Assembly: GCA_949825065.1 (NCBI GenBank) | Contig: OX463859.1 | Coordinates: forward strand, 29,157,847 to 29,221,846 | Reading direction: 5' to 3' | DNA length: 64,000 nucleotides | Source of the DNA: Odontocerum albicorne | Taxonomy: Eukaryota > Arthropoda > Insecta > Trichoptera > Odontoceridae | Shown: positions 10,531 through 22,786 of the stretch, piece by piece | How positions within the stretch are numbered: the first letter of the stretch is position 1 | Layout of the letters: each line of letters begins with the position of its first letter | Position numbers and translations under genes: made by a program | Notes under the pieces: model-generated | What the model was told of the DNA's origin: nothing | Seen by the model: only the letters and a program-made list of their open reading frames with translations | Databases searched by the model: none

Positions 10531-11183
10531 GAGTTACAAAAACTATCTATTCGATTAGTACAGAGGGTACAAGAAGTCTGGGAAGTTCTTAAAACCTTGT
10601 CCCTACCAAATGACAAATGAGATACGTGTTCCTGTAGTTCTCGCGTTTCCTAGTTGAAGCCTTTTTACGTAGAGGATAAACTGGGACTCGGTCCAGTCTC
10701 GGAGACAGTTTCTCATCTTCCATTATTTATTATAAAGATCTTTTGATACGAGTTGATACGGTTGATATTTTCTGTTTTGTGCTCCAGAATTTACTCTCCG
10801 GACGAACTATTACTTGGGTCTCTTAGTACCCCGTTTCGATCTCTATTACAATGTTTGTATTTTCATGGAATCAATGAACACATTTTGCTTATTGTGAGAT
10901 AAAACTGGAAAAGTTCGGACTCTCTATTGACTCAATTAGCAAAAAATTAAATATACACAATATTAAATAAAGGTAAAAGAAATAACTGTTCCGCAGAAAC
11001 AACTAATCTCCATTACTGAGAAAGCTTTATATTCATTATCTAAATAGGTATTTTATTCTCGTTATATAGTATTATTGAAAAATAATACTTTCGACAGCAA
11101 TTCTAAGAAATCTTGATTACCCCCTTATTTTTATCCTAAATAATTGTATTCGATAATTCTCTAGTACCATTATATAGAGAATA

Positions 11184-11739
11184 CATGTCCAAATCGTGGC
11201 TTGCGGGCCACATGTGGCCCAATTTAAGATTTTGTGTGGCCCTTTCGAGGTTTCCAACTTTCTATACATTTCGCATTTTGTTATTGATAAAATAAAAAAC
11301 AAATTTCGTGCGCGTTAATTATAATTATTTTCACATATTATTCTTGAAGATAAATTTCCAAAATTAATGCAATGTGCATTGCTATTACTGCAATTGGCAC
11401 CACTATCGCTGCGAATCATTTTTTTTCCAAATTAAAAATTATAAAATCGAAGTGTCGAAACAGGTTGACTGATGAAAACTTGACCAATCAACTGCTATGT
11501 GTGACGTCCAAATTACCCGTCGATATTAAAAAAATATCAAATAATAAATAACAAATGTTTCATTAATTTTACAAAGTAACATAAGTAATAAAATATTTCG
11601 ATTGTGAGTTGTATGTTTATTTTGAATGTAAAAAAAACGTTATATTATTATTAAGTTATAAAATATTTACATGTGTGGCCCATCAAATACTTGTAATGTT
11701 TAATTTGGCCCACCAAACGATTTCAGTTGAACACCCCTG
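11184..11739. mobile_element. hAT-like MITE (copy 2)
   Basis: Same insertion as at 2,090-2,644, carried along in the nanos unit. Confidence 0.55.
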
Positions 11740-12719
11740 ATTTAGAGCCTTGAGAAAGTAAGGAATATATTTATTGTTCATGCTTCTTGAAGAATTATCT
11801 CCTTAAGTCCATTTGACGGCAATTATTCCTGTTGACAGAACCTTTTGTTGGGTAGATTAAATATTACAATGTTATAGACACAGCAGTACTAATCACTTAG
11901 GCTTATAGGAAAGAGCGCAAGACTTTCCTATCGCGAGACACATATTTCGCCTCTTCTTCATCCATTCACCTTCTCAAACAGCTATTGCGATTTCTCACAC
12001 GTTTTACATTTCCTTCAATCAAAATATACACGTGATCCTACCATACTTCTCTTGGTCCTGTGTCCGTCCATATGGACGGAAATGTTAAAAGGATTAAATC
12101 TAAAATCCATTTGTTCTTTCATGAATTGAAATATCAAATAAGCGTATCTCAATCCTTTTGTAAACAAAAATATCATCACCATCATCACCCTTTAAGTTTT
12201 AGGAAAATAATTGAGGAAACATAACACCTCGTCGTAGGGAATGATATAAATCGATGTCCTGTCTAGTTTTTGTATCTAATTTAATCCAACTATTTAATAA
12301 ATCCTAACAACGCCATTTCATTTTCTGTAAACGTTTTATCGTTAATTATCCTTGCGTTTAAGTATACTCATGGAACAGTGTTATAATAAATAAGGATCAT
12401 TTCAAAATAATCTATTAAAACGGTACAGTTATTTGTCGTCCCGCCCCGACAGAATTTCCCACAGGAGGCGTAACTTGCAGTGCCCGCCCAGTTCCTACCC
12501 CCACCCTTGTCACCCTTATTCCTGAAGAGTTAATATCTGTTCACCTACAACTTCAGTTTGTTTTTGTCTTTCGACTAACAAGGTTGTGTTCTCTCGTGTT
12601 CCTTATTCTTACAATATTTTTTTCATTTATCTCAATTCGTACATTTGTATTTTAAATTGAGTCGACAAGTTTTAACTAAATTGAAATATTTACTTAAAAG
12701 TTTATTAAATAATATTAAA

Positions 12720-15322
12720 ATGTATCCTGAAAACCTCATTCCGTCTACCGAGCAGAGTAAGTCATTTTTAATTTTTAAACTTTCTATTTTTTTTCATAAT
12801 ACATCCTCTCAATTAAGTGTTTGGTTATGTTTAATATTACCTATTATGAATTCCAACGTATTTATGTTGTTCCTTTTTTCTACATTAAAAATCTTAAATG
12901 TTTTGAAGTGAACTCATAAATTACATTCCGTTACATTTTCACTAGAATATCCCTAAATACCCGCATATATCTGAATTTATGTGATGAGCTGAGATTCACT
13001 GGGTCTCATTTATAAACCACCTATTGAGAATGTATCTCATTGGATTCATTTCTTAATTGCTTTCACATTATATTGCCTCAATTATTCGAAGTTTTTCATC
13101 TTTCATGCATACTAGTGACTTGCGTGGCTTAGTTAAAATGATTCTTGTTTGGTATTTACTTTTTGGTTCCGTTAAATTGAAGTCACTCGTTAGAAAAATA
13201 ACTATTTCCACTATCCAACCGAGTATCAGTTTTAACACTCGTAATAATTGCTATCGTATCCTAAAATTTAAAAAAGATACTAATACCATTAATTAAATAT
13301 TTGGTTACGTTAAATATCATAGTAAATTTCCAAATATTTATTGTGCTCCTTTCTGTATTTATTCAATTTAAACTTGAATGTTTTCAGGGAAGCTCTCAAT
13401 ACTGGAAACGTTGGCCGAGATGGAATGCGACGAAGGATTAACCACTATTCGTGAGTTTTATTTTGAAATTACTTTTTTTCTTTTTTTTAGGAATACATTT
13501 GACCCAAGTCATAGCCTGAGTCGTTCGCGGAGTAAGGGTAGTACAGGGTTCGAACCGGCGACCTTCTGCACGGAAGTCCAGTGCGTTACCGCGCGACCAT
13601 GCACCTCTTCTCTTATATAACATAGGTACATCTGGAACACAAAAAGTTCATTCTGTTGTATATTCATATGGATATCTTTAGAAAGTTTTTCTCAAATGAT
13701 TGTCCCTTTTGTTAATGAGTTTCAAATCATGATTTTTTTTCCATCGTACAGTAATCAATAAATTATGAACATTTTATTTCAGAAAAATCCTTGGAGAAGC
13801 TCCTGAGTGAGGACTTGGAGGACATAAAAGAGAACATTACCGTCCCAAAAGAGGAGTCCAATGATCTGTCCAGGAAACTGGATATTCAGGAGAAATATCA
13901 GGTAAGTTCATTTCAGATATTATTCACACATTTGCAGGGGATCTGCCATCAAAATATTCTCGATTCTTCGCCCTTTGATTTCTTACGGTTGAAGCTGCTA
14001 CGCTATTCCGGTACTCTTCCACGCGAGTCTGACCGGAGCCACCTGAGGAATGTTCTCCCTTACCAGGCGAGGACTGTCTCCACATAGCTAGTCTGACCTG
14101 AGGAATAGTTTTAGAATTTATTTAAATTTTACGAAAATCAGAACTTTTCGTAATCCATGGCATATCAACAAAAAGATCACTTCTATGGTTGAAATATGAG
14201 TCGGCAGGAATTCAAAATACGAGTTGGTAGGAATCAAACTTATTATATTTTGCAAATTATGTTCCTCGTAATCTTTCCAGATTTCGTACATAATATAGGT
14301 ATTTTTATTATCTTAACAGATGTTTTGGAAAAGCAATATCAGTTTGACATTCAAGGAAGTCAACCAAGTACGAGTATGTTTGAACCAACTCAGGTCTTTT
14401 ATTTCGTTTTATACTATTAAATAAAACTGTCAATAGAAACACATATAGACACATATACACATTTTTAATATTAATTATTAACTTAACTTTTTAAACTAAG
14501 TCAAATGGAGTTTAACAAAGTCAGTGGCTGAACAATAAAAAAAATAATAATATTTAAATACTTAACAATAATTTGACTCCGCAGAATACTGTATGAGAGT
14601 TGAATGTTGCACAGGTACTGAAGGCTGGAATACTGTATATAAGAATATTAGTGATAAAGCTACGCTAGCATTATTTTTATAATCATTTTCCATTTCAATT
14701 TATTTTTACTTTTCAGAGATGCCACTTTTGCTTGAAGAACAATGAGACGTTCCGTGTATACAGCAGCCACCGTCTCAGAGATAAGGCTGGAATCCTGCAG
14801 TGCCCCATTCTGAGGAAGTACGTTTGTCCCATCTGCGGAGCCACAGGGGCCAGTGCTCACACCAAGAATTACTGCCCCCTAAATATGACACCAGGTAAAT
14901 AACGCTTTCATATCATCAGTTGCACAGCTGCCCATGAAGATAATCTATCATATACCTAAACTATGTGAAGTCCATTTATGAAGTTCAGGGATGGATTTTC
15001 TTAATTCGTAAGATTTTGCAGTCTCTCAACTGTTGGCAGTCTCCTAGTACACATTCCTCATTGAAAAGTTAGCAACAATAGTTTCATGCATACCATCACT
15101 CCATGCCTCTTTTGATTTAGGCAGAAATAATTGATTTCCAAACCTTTCCATTCATACTAACATAGTAAATCTCACAGTTACATTTTTTTCGTTGCAACGT
15201 ACAGGTTTAATAAATATGTTTTGTTTAGCAAGGACCATTTCTACAATAATTCTGTTTTATTTCCAGGTTTCACGGTGAGGATAACCATTAACAGAAGAGC
15301 GACAGGTGGAAAGAAACACTGA
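12720..15322 (+). CDS. nos: Nanos-like germline RNA-binding repressor, copy 2
   Basis: Exons: 12,720-12,756; 13,388-13,450; 13,783-13,901 (exon 3) or 14,320-14,393 (exon 4); 14,717-14,894; 15,267-15,322 (TGA). The phases are as in copy 1, so exons 3 and 4 are again alternatives. Both zinc fingers are complete (CHFC...SHRL...LQC and CPIC...AHTKNYC). This is the most divergent of the intact copies. Exon 2 reads [17 protein letters not shown] where copies 1 and 3 read RKLSLLDMLAEVECDEG. Exon 3 has [11 protein letters not shown]. The stretch after the second finger is PLNMTPG instead of PRNRTPG. No stop or frameshift is seen in the exons. The expected role is translational repression with Pumilio in germ cells, from family knowledge. 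Confidence 0.85.
13497..13612 (-). mobile_element. tRNA-derived SINE in nanos intron 2 (copy 2)
   Basis: Counterpart of 4,800-4,948 with the B-box GGTTCGAACC intact. Part of the body is deleted compared with copies 1 and 3. Confidence 0.65.
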
Positions 15323-16425
15323 GAAATCAGGAGTATTGTGTATTCAATAATTAATGGAGTTTTGTGATTGTACTGTGTTATCGAAGTGTTTTTACTATCT
15401 AAAAATTGTAAATATACTCGTATGTATATATTTTGATTAATTGTAAATATAAATAATTTTTCAAATATTTTTTAATGCATGACTCATTTTGTCTTAAATT
15501 TTCATGATTGTAGAAAAAAACGATTGTTAAATATTTGTAACCTCTATTCAATAGTTGATTTTCACGTGGAATTTTGTATTGGATTCCCAGTATTATTTTA
15601 TCACATTGATTATTAAAAATTAGTTTATATTAAACTGAAACAATTTTCTTGTATGTTTATGTCTTATGAATTACATTAAAGCCAGTGTTGGAAATAGCAT
15701 GCTCCAAGTACTGTATTTTATTTTTAGTTATATTGCGCCGATCTATCAGCATGGTTTTGTTTTACAACAGCGCTTATTCATCGGCGGCACATTTTAATAT
15801 GCAATTATTATTTTATTTATAACTGTCATAAAATGTCAAAAAACAGTTAAACCCTTTTCTCGGTTAACTAGGCACTTGAAATCTAGTGTTCTCTTTGTTA
15901 AACAGTTTCAAGACTATTCACATTTAGTTTTTATTTCATGTATCATAGATATGTATAAGAGTAGTGTCATGGAAAAGACCATGTTATTCACTTGTGATTT
16001 ATTTCGTAAGTGTAGGTTTGTAAGTTTATTTTTATTTTTAAATATTTATATGTATAATTTTTTTTCAAGCAAATAATATGTGGGTAGTTAAATATAACAT
16101 ATATATGTAACATTAAAAGGGTTAATGTTTAAACGATTAAAGTTAGCTTTAACAATACTGACTTAAATATTTAATACTTTCAACTTGAAGTATATTTTTC
16201 AATTTGTAGACAAATATATTTTTATAAATATACACATTATTTAAACGAAAAAAAATGAGTTTTACATTATGTACCTTTTATTGAAGGCTGTATTTAAAGT
16301 TGGACTTTGATAACATGCTGAGAGCAATATAGGCAGGGCGCAGCCCAGCCCTTTATCTTCAGACTTAAAATTAGAGATGCGCATACACAGTAGGACCATC
16401 ATATTCTCCATACACCCGCATAATC

Positions 16426-17066
16426 ACGTCTCTGTTACCCCATCCTCAGCGACAGTGGCACTCGAGTACTCAGATTTACCAACTCTGTTGATAAGGGATG
16501 TCATTAATGTACAGGGAGTATCTTTATAAGGTCATGAGCCGCTCCACGACAGCTTATTCTTCCCACTTTTATACATGTCACTTAGTGATTTCAGATTTGA
16601 ATGCCGATAGATGTTAGTTCTATTCTAGTAGGCTTCAGATCCGGTTGATTGCCATGTGGCAGTCTTCCAACACGTTAAAGTAAAATACCGTGATATTTAT
16701 TATTAACGAACTTTTAACCTAGTCTTTATTTTAATTCAAAATAACTTTTCTAGGAAATTAATCAAAGTATTCACACCAACAGATAATGCATATATAACAC
16801 CCACAATTTAAAAACACCCTTATAACGAGTGTTCATCTCATGCACAGTTCTGTCATATCAGCAGGTCATTAAAAATGTCGTAAATTAAAATAAATATATA
16901 AAAAAAATTAAATACTCGAAAAGTAGCTACATGAAACAAAACAAACTTTAAAACATTTGTTATTATAAGATGGAATATTACCATAAGGGAAGAACTTTAA
17001 AACTTCAAAAGAAAATTTCCTATAACTTAGTGTCAATTTAATGGATATTAATAAATAAAGAAAAAT
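16426..17066. other. Spacer without a recognised gene
   Basis: Single-copy AT-rich sequence to the right of unit 2. No reading frame with a recognisable product was found. Confidence 0.5.
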
Positions 17067-17067
17067 A

Positions 17068-17129
17068 ATTATGTATGACTTGTATGTTAATGCCATCTAT
17101 ATGTAATTAGCATACAAGTCATACATAAT
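17068..17129. repeat. Perfect 19-bp inverted repeat
   Basis: Arm 17,068-17,086 (ATTATGTATGACTTGTATG) and arm 17,111-17,129 are perfect reverse complements around a 24-nt loop. Most of the loop (TAATGCCATCTATATGTAAT) recurs at about 33,124-33,143, directly after the LINE tail of unit 3. The structure sits at the edge of the inverted nanos relic. Confidence 0.8.
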
Positions 17130-18300
17130 GATTCCACCGATCGATCTCCTGTTCGTGATTGTTCTCAGCAAGGACCAGGACCCATAACCAAATGCTTGTA
17201 GAAATAGTTCTTGCTAAATACTATATTTTTTTATATGCATGTTTTGCGACAGAAAAAAAACTAGTAAAAACATTAACTATGATTGCATGCATGGAAAAGT
17301 GTAGAAATCTGTCCTTAATCTAATTGTTGTGAATGAAGGAAATCTACCTCTGGATACCATAATTGGTCTTCACATAGCCATATTCAAGGTTCTTCCTGGT
17401 CAGCTGTGCAGCTGATGATATGAAAGTATTATTTACCTGGTTTATCTTTAGAGGGCAGTTGTTCTCGGTGTGAGCACTGACCCTTAAAGTTGTAACTTCG
17501 AAAAAGTTGCTAATATGCATCCTCAAGATGTCGCACTGCAGGGCTCCAGCCTCATTCATGAGGCGGCGGCACATATGCTCATGGTATTAATTGCTCTTGC
17601 AATGTGCGCACCTATGGGAAGTTAATAATATTTGAAATAAAAAAAATTAATAATACAAATTCTAGCGTAGCTCAAATTACTAATACTCGAATATACCGTA
17701 TTCATGCCTTCAGTATCTGTGCAACCCTGAACTCTCATGCAGTATTCGGTAGACAGAGTCATGTTACTGGTGAGTATTAATATGTATTGTATGTTTACTA
17801 TTAAGCCACTGACTTTGTTAAAGTCCGTTTAATTCAATTTAATAAGTATACAAAACAATTGACATACATCATCTCGGCGGGGTACTGCAGGGCCCAAGCA
17901 TCCTTCCTGAGGCGGTTACAGACGTACTCGTGAAATGTATCGTTATGTTTTTTGCAGACGCAACCCTGGAAAGTGAACAATTTTTGAGATGAAAAAATAT
18001 AACAACAATAATAATAGCGTAGCTCTGTTACTAATACTCTTATCACAGTATTCCTGCCTTCAGTACCTGTGCAACATTCAACTCTCGTACTGTATTCTGC
18101 TGAAGGAGTCAAGTAAAAAAGAAAACCGCTTTTATTGCCATTTAATTAGAGAATTAAAAATGTGTTATCTATTTATATTCATGCATTTACTCTATAGTAT
18201 AAAACGAAAGAAAATATCCAAGTTAGTTCAAATATACTTGGTTGACTCATTCGAAAGTCTGGCTGATATTTCTTTTCCAAAAGAGCTGTGGAGGTAATCA
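17127..18300 (-). pseudogene. nos: Degenerate inverted nanos copy
   Basis: Minus-strand nanos relic with exon-like pieces in transcription order. (1) An exon-4-like piece, 18,218-18,285, 68 nt, 6 nt shorter than the 74 nt of the intact copies so phase is kept; it reads LLEKKYQPDFRMSQPS. Its donor GT has become AT. (2) A zinc-finger exon, about 17,868-17,965, reading GCVCKKHNDTFHEYVC; CHFC is reduced to CVC and the later Cys is Tyr. (3) A second zinc-finger exon, about 17,447-17,620, reading RCAHCKSN, then an in-frame TAA, then HMCRRLMNEAGALQC and SAHTENNCP. (4) A terminal-exon relic at about 17,127-17,178 with a 1-nt deletion. No functional Nanos domain can be made. Two zinc-finger exons in series suggest internal duplication or fusion of two copies. 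Confidence 0.8.
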
Positions 18301-18629
18301 AAATATGTTCAGTAAGGGGTGTGGGAAGATTAGAAGGAACAAAAAATAATACTCGTATATTGTAGAGGTGATATGGAGACAAAGTTCCTATTTGACCTAC
18401 TCGTATAAGGCCAATTCAGTTTTATTTCTACAGACTCATATTTTACAAGTCACTGTTGATATCTAAAACGTATTGTTTATTACTCCGTACGGTTTATTCA
18501 AAATAAATTAAAATAAAAAAAAATCGAGTTATATAAATTTTAATATACATTTTTGATTAATAAAAATATCAATAAAATCAAGGCGGGGTCTTTTTTATGA
18601 ATTATTTTAATTAATAGTACGAGACAAAA

Positions 18630-18695
18630 ACACGAGTTGCTGCAGATATATTTGGCTGATTCCCTTGAAAGTCAAAAAGATGTTTTGATAATGAT
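18630..18695 (-). pseudogene. Second relic of nanos exon 4
   Basis: The minus strand reads FDFQGNQPNISAATR, matching [17 protein letters not shown] of exon 4 in the intact copies. It stands alone, upstream of the better exon-4 relic at 18,218-18,285. Confidence 0.55.
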
Positions 18696-18763
18696 GTCAA
18701 TGATAATAAATAGCAAAAAATATAAATACTTTATTTTGAGTTGAGGCATACACTGTATAGGTT

Positions 18764-18985
18764 TAAAGACATTGTAATTTGTTTAGTCAAAGACTAATTA
18801 TTTCACTTTATAAATCGGTATATCCCTATCGGTTTCAAGGTTTTCACCTCATCGTTAGGGAGCACAAACAAGTTTCGTTTGTGCTCCCCTGATGATAAGG
18901 TGGAAACCTTACACATGTAGGGTTATACCTTTGTATAAAGTGATTGTGTTATGAAATAAACAGTGCTAGTCTAAACAAATTATAA
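18764..18985. repeat. Fold-back repeat with two opposed hammerhead-like cores
   Basis: Inverted repeat centred near 18,876: GGGAGCACAAAC, a 7-nt loop, GTTTGTGCTCCC. The arms extend outwards with imperfect pairing. Each arm carries a degraded form of the dispersed motif CTGANGA - stem - GAAACCGGTAGGGTTATACCG (see 41,455-41,505). Confidence 0.65.
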
Positions 18986-19419
18986 ATACATTGATCCTAT
19001 TAGAACTTCTACCTATATGGAGTCAACCAAGATTGACATCTGCCGACTAATATGTTACAATTTTCATTGTAAGTTATCAGCAGTGCTTAACAATATTAAA
19101 ATGTACCGACCTGGTGTCTCTTCTCCCTATTCGACTCCTGAGGAGATCTCTGAGCTCTACTCTGATTTGTTGATCGTCTCTTGTGACTGACTGAGGAGTG
19201 TTTGTTAAAGAATGCTGAGGAATGGGTTCCGGATTGTTTTGCCCTGTAACAGTATTGTTTTCGTTGAGTCTCAGGATTCGCTTTGTTTCGGCAACCGTTG
19301 GGAAAGAATTTAATCTTTTTATGTTATTATTGTTTTCAGGCTGACCTGAAAAAAGGAAAAGTAGAATATATAAAATGGAAATTACTTAAGCAATATTTTA
19401 CGAACTTTTTTATTTTTTA

Positions 19420-20430
19420 TATTGTGTTTGATTTGGCCCCTCGGAAAAACTTTTATACAGATGAAAAATATTTTTTTCCGTTAAAAAAAATCTATTTTGG
19501 CATTCTCATCACCCATATATCTTAATTTTGTAAACACCTTTGCAGAACAGTCGACCGTTTTGACTGACATGCTCGTGAGAGCTGAAACAGTTATTCAAAA
19601 TCAGGAGGCAGCCCTGAAAGGAACCAAGTAAATGTTGTATAAATGTGTGCACTGAGAAGAATACATGATGTGACAATGTATGGAAAAATACGAAATGAAG
19701 TAATCAGGGATAAATTTGAACATAAGGCTGGTGTAGATGAGAACTCAGAGAAGGTTTGGGAATGAAGATCAAATGAATAAGAGGTCAGAGGAACTATTGT
19801 ATGGATGTGAAGGAGGCAAAATATGTGTGTCGAGAGAGAAAGTATTGAACGACGTGTAACGATAGGAAACAGAGCCAATGGGGAAATACAACAAATGTAT
19901 ATTCGAACCAGACAGTAACAAAATATTTTGAGTTCATAGTTCATAGCAATTTTCGGTGCCAACTTTGATGTATGGAAGGGAAACGTGGACATGGAAAAAT
20001 ATTGAAAGGAGCAATATAAGTGATGCAGATATAGTGCTAATGTGAGTGGACGGCATGAGAGATGAAAACCGTATGGTTGGGTTTGGTGAAGTGAATAAAA
20101 TGTTGAGAGAAGAAAACGTAGAGAATGTGAGAAATCGTAGAATTTGTATGAAAAGGTGTATAGATGTGATGTGGAATATGCGAAATATGTCAATGTTTGA
20201 AATTGCTGTATACCGAAGATGTCAGCTCTAAGGGGCTTGAACTCATAGGACCCCTAAAATAAAATTGAGGGGTGGGGTAAAAGGGAGGAAGAAAAAGAAC
20301 AAGAAAGTAAGACACAAAAATATACTATAAAAAAAATATTTTTACACAAATAAAACCATTAGCTTACATATTTTAAATATGTTAATCAAATTTTGGTTAA
20401 ATTAAAAGAAAAAATATCTGTTTTATTGGT
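19420..20430 (+). pseudogene. Inverted truncated copy of the long gene's 3' end
   Basis: + strand relic of the gene that runs on the minus strand at 34,063-62,978. It contains the intron end and acceptor (AG at 19,544-19,545) and the first part of the exon matching 37,501-37,680 (19,546 on, reading EQSTVLTDMLVRAE, against EQLTVLTDMFVRAE). It then jumps into the intronic RTE-like repeat, and then to the 3' UTR around TGTTTGAAATT (20,198) and its downstream flank (to about 20,430; compare 33,300-33,530). The terminal coding exon is lost. The exon frame ends in TAA at 19,624-19,626. Confidence 0.75.
19624..20190 (+). mobile_element. RTE-like LINE fragment (reverse transcriptase C-terminal tail)
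   Basis: Decayed sense-strand relic. Readable pieces include RRIHDVTMYGKIRNEVIRDK, an ETWTWKN piece, and EVNKMLREENVENVRNRR followed by ICMKRC. It is the counterpart of 34,310-34,673 plus 35,961-36,600 but has no mariner inside, so it is the empty site for that mariner. Confidence 0.65.
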
Positions 20431-20433
20431 TAG

Positions 20434-20752
20434 CCCTTTTAATCCCACCATATTTTGCATAAAATGTGCGAAATATCTTCCAAGAATTTTTTGGCAAAAA
20501 AAACAGTAGTTTTATTTTTTATCTCAGTTAATATTTAGTTAAAAAACCTAATCTTTTGTGGATTTTGTGGATCCCTCTAGAGTGTAAAATAACGAGTAAT
20601 TTTCATATTTTATAAAATAAAATACTTATATATGATATTTTTTCATTCAACATAAAAACTTGTATGAAAACATTTAGGCCAATGATCGGCCCTGTGGGAT
20701 TTTTCGCATACACCATTTTGGGGGGATAATCGGCCCTGTGGTATTAAAAGGG
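20434..20752. mobile_element. Short MITE with CCCTTTTAAT termini
   Basis: Non-coding element of 319 bp with imperfect inverted ends CCCTTTTAATCCCAC (left) and GTGGTATTAAAAGGG (right). An internal phrase, GATCGGCCCTGTGG / AATCGGCCCTGTGG, is repeated directly near the right end. No protein is encoded. Confidence 0.55.
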
Positions 20753-20875
20753 TTTATAAAGTAGTTAGTAACAATTCAACTTTTTTAACTAAATAGTTTT
20801 TTCCTACCGCAACACATGTATATAATAAAAGTATTGTATTTAGCAAGAACTATTCCTAGAAGCATATAGATCCTG

Positions 20876-20925
20876 GTTTCTTGCTGAGGACAATCACGAA
20901 CAGGAGAGCGATCGGTGGAAAATAA
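20876..20925 (+). pseudogene. nanos terminal-exon relic
   Basis: Reads GFLLRTITNRRAIGGK and then TAA, against [18 protein letters not shown] in intact copy 3. The preceding acceptor CCAG is CCTG here. No zinc-finger exon was found upstream. It marks the 3' end of an older nanos unit placed directly before unit 3. Confidence 0.75.
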
Positions 20926-20937
20926 CATTGAGGGAAC

Positions 20938-22310
20938 AGGAGTATTCTGTATTCAGGAACTTTGGAAGTTTCGTGTTTTTATTATTTAAAAAAAATCAAA
21001 TATTTCCTAGTGCAAGGCTCATTTTGTACACAATTAAAAAAAAAAGTGTTTACGTTGTTCAACATTTGTGGTTTTACATTGTTAAACTATTGTCACATTT
21101 TTGTAATCGAGTGTTGAACTTTTGTAATTAATTATTAAACTTTTGTAACCTATTCTTAAACTTTTTTAACCCATTGTTAAACTTTTATAATCTACTGTTT
21201 ATTTTTTGTAACCTATTGTTGAACTTTTATAACCCATTGTTAAACTTTTACAATCGATTGTTTAACTTTTGTTACCTATGTATTGTTAAACTTTTGTAAC
21301 CTATTGTTGAACTTTTATAACCTATTGTTTAACTTTTGTAACCTATTTTTAAACTTTTGTCACCTATTGTTAAACTTTTGTAACATTTATTCAACAATCT
21401 TCAATTTTATTTTATCACATTAATGAAAAAATGTAGTTTATTTAAAACTCGAACAATTTTCTTTTGGTTGTGTTTCCATAGAAATAACCTAACGAATTAC
21501 AATTAAATAACGTATATAAGTAACGTATTTCGTTAAAACATAGCTATGAAGTAGCGCCGTAACAACTTTTAGCGTAACTGCTGGTTACCTTTAATCCCAA
21601 TGCGCCGATCTATCGGCATGTCTTTGTTATACTACGGTGCCAATTTATCTACGGCTCATTTAAATACATTTTTTTTTACTTATTGCAACTGTCATAAAAG
21701 GTTGAAAACAAGTAAACAATCTCTTTTGTAGGTGAACTACGCATTTGAAATATAGCGTTCTCGTTGTTTACTGTTTTTTTAAACATTTTCAAGATTATAA
21801 AATTAACTTCTTCTGTGACTTTTAAAGTTTTGTATTATTTAAAGTAATATAAAGGATCTAAAAGTTTTAATTCTTGGGAAAAATGTCAAATTTGTCACCT
21901 TTCATTCTTTCGTTAGTGTAAGTTTTATTATAGTGTAAGTTCTTAAATTCACAATTATTTTTCACAAAACGGTAGCTTATAATTACCATAAATATAGCTT
22001 TAACAATACTGACTGAAATTTTAAATACTCTGATATTTTTAGCTTGAATTTACAGTAAAGTTGAAGGAAATTTTTATGTTTGTAATACTTCTGTTTGTAA
22101 TATTTCGAGATGGCGCCCGAGAAATTATTCTTTGAAATACTATAGCCATTTTGAATTTAATTAAATTATAAAATATACTCCTCACAATGCTTAGTGTATT
22201 GAAACATATTTTTTGTAAGTATATTTTGTTAAAATAAGAAAAATGTGTTTTACTATTTGTTCCTTTCATTGAAAGCCTTATTTTAAGATGAGCTTTGGTA
22301 ACACGCCAGA
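20938..22310 (+). repeat. 3' flank of the older nanos unit
   Basis: The first 940 bp are almost identical to 1-930. The rest aligns with the outer 3' flank of copy 1 (for example 22,225-22,310 with about 7,660-7,745). It contains the 21-bp minisatellite (about 21,070-21,385). No gene. Confidence 0.75.
21070..21385 (+). repeat. 21-bp minisatellite, second array
   Basis: Same unit and nearly the same order of variants as 132-445, so it was duplicated as a block rather than expanded independently. Confidence 0.85.
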
Positions 22311-22609
22311 CTCGGGACCAAGTTCCCGTTTTCTATAATTTATTTTATAAATATGATACGATATTTTGCAGCCATTTTCTACCAAACGTTTGGGTGGGTC
22401 TGCCATTATGCATTTGCTTTAGGATAAGATGTTTTTCAATTTCCCGGTTCTCGGTTATTTAACCCAAATACACTGGTAGAAGTTTCCATATTTCTACCAC
22501 CTTGTCAATGTCTGTTATGGCGTTTCTTAGGCATCAATACCATGAGAGAAATATTCAAATGCAGATTTCCCTCAGCACGGCGGGCCACGGTCTATTAGTG
22601 GGTATCACG

Positions 22610-22765
22610 CTTCCCATACATGAGTAAATAACATATAAATTCGATCATATACGAGTAAATAAGTTATAATGTTGATAATATGCCAATAAATAACACATAA
22701 ATTCGACCATACACGAGTAAATAACATGTAAATTCGACCATACATGAGTAAATAACAAAAATTCA
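22610..22765 (+). repeat. Short tandem array of a 30-bp-class unit
   Basis: Four to five imperfect units built on GAGTAAATAACA and TAAATTCGACCATACA. It is present only in this part of the window. Confidence 0.6.
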
Positions 22766-22786
22766 TCATGTAGAGCAAATCCAGAC

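Larger units (their letters stand above)
10523..16425 (+). repeat. Tandem nanos unit, copy 2
   Basis: Second copy of the repeated segment. It lacks the older 3' flank at its left and the LINE at its right. Private changes include loss of about 60 bp near 12,402 that copies 1 and 3 retain (about 3,650-3,705). It shares with copy 3 the deletion near 11,900. The interval 10,530-12,719 contains no gene; it has the hAT-like MITE and the leader sequence. Confidence 0.88.

Noticed and set aside
19101..19190. 30-codon open frame starting MYRPGVSSPYSTPEE after a nanos-like leader (AATATTAAAATGTA)
   Set aside because: The likeness to nanos exon 1 is limited to the leader. No donor or following nanos exon could be joined. 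Left unassigned.
19591..20193. 200-codon minus-strand open frame
   Set aside because: It is antisense to an RTE-like relic; its partner at 35,964-36,584 has the same origin. Neither has a recognisable domain.
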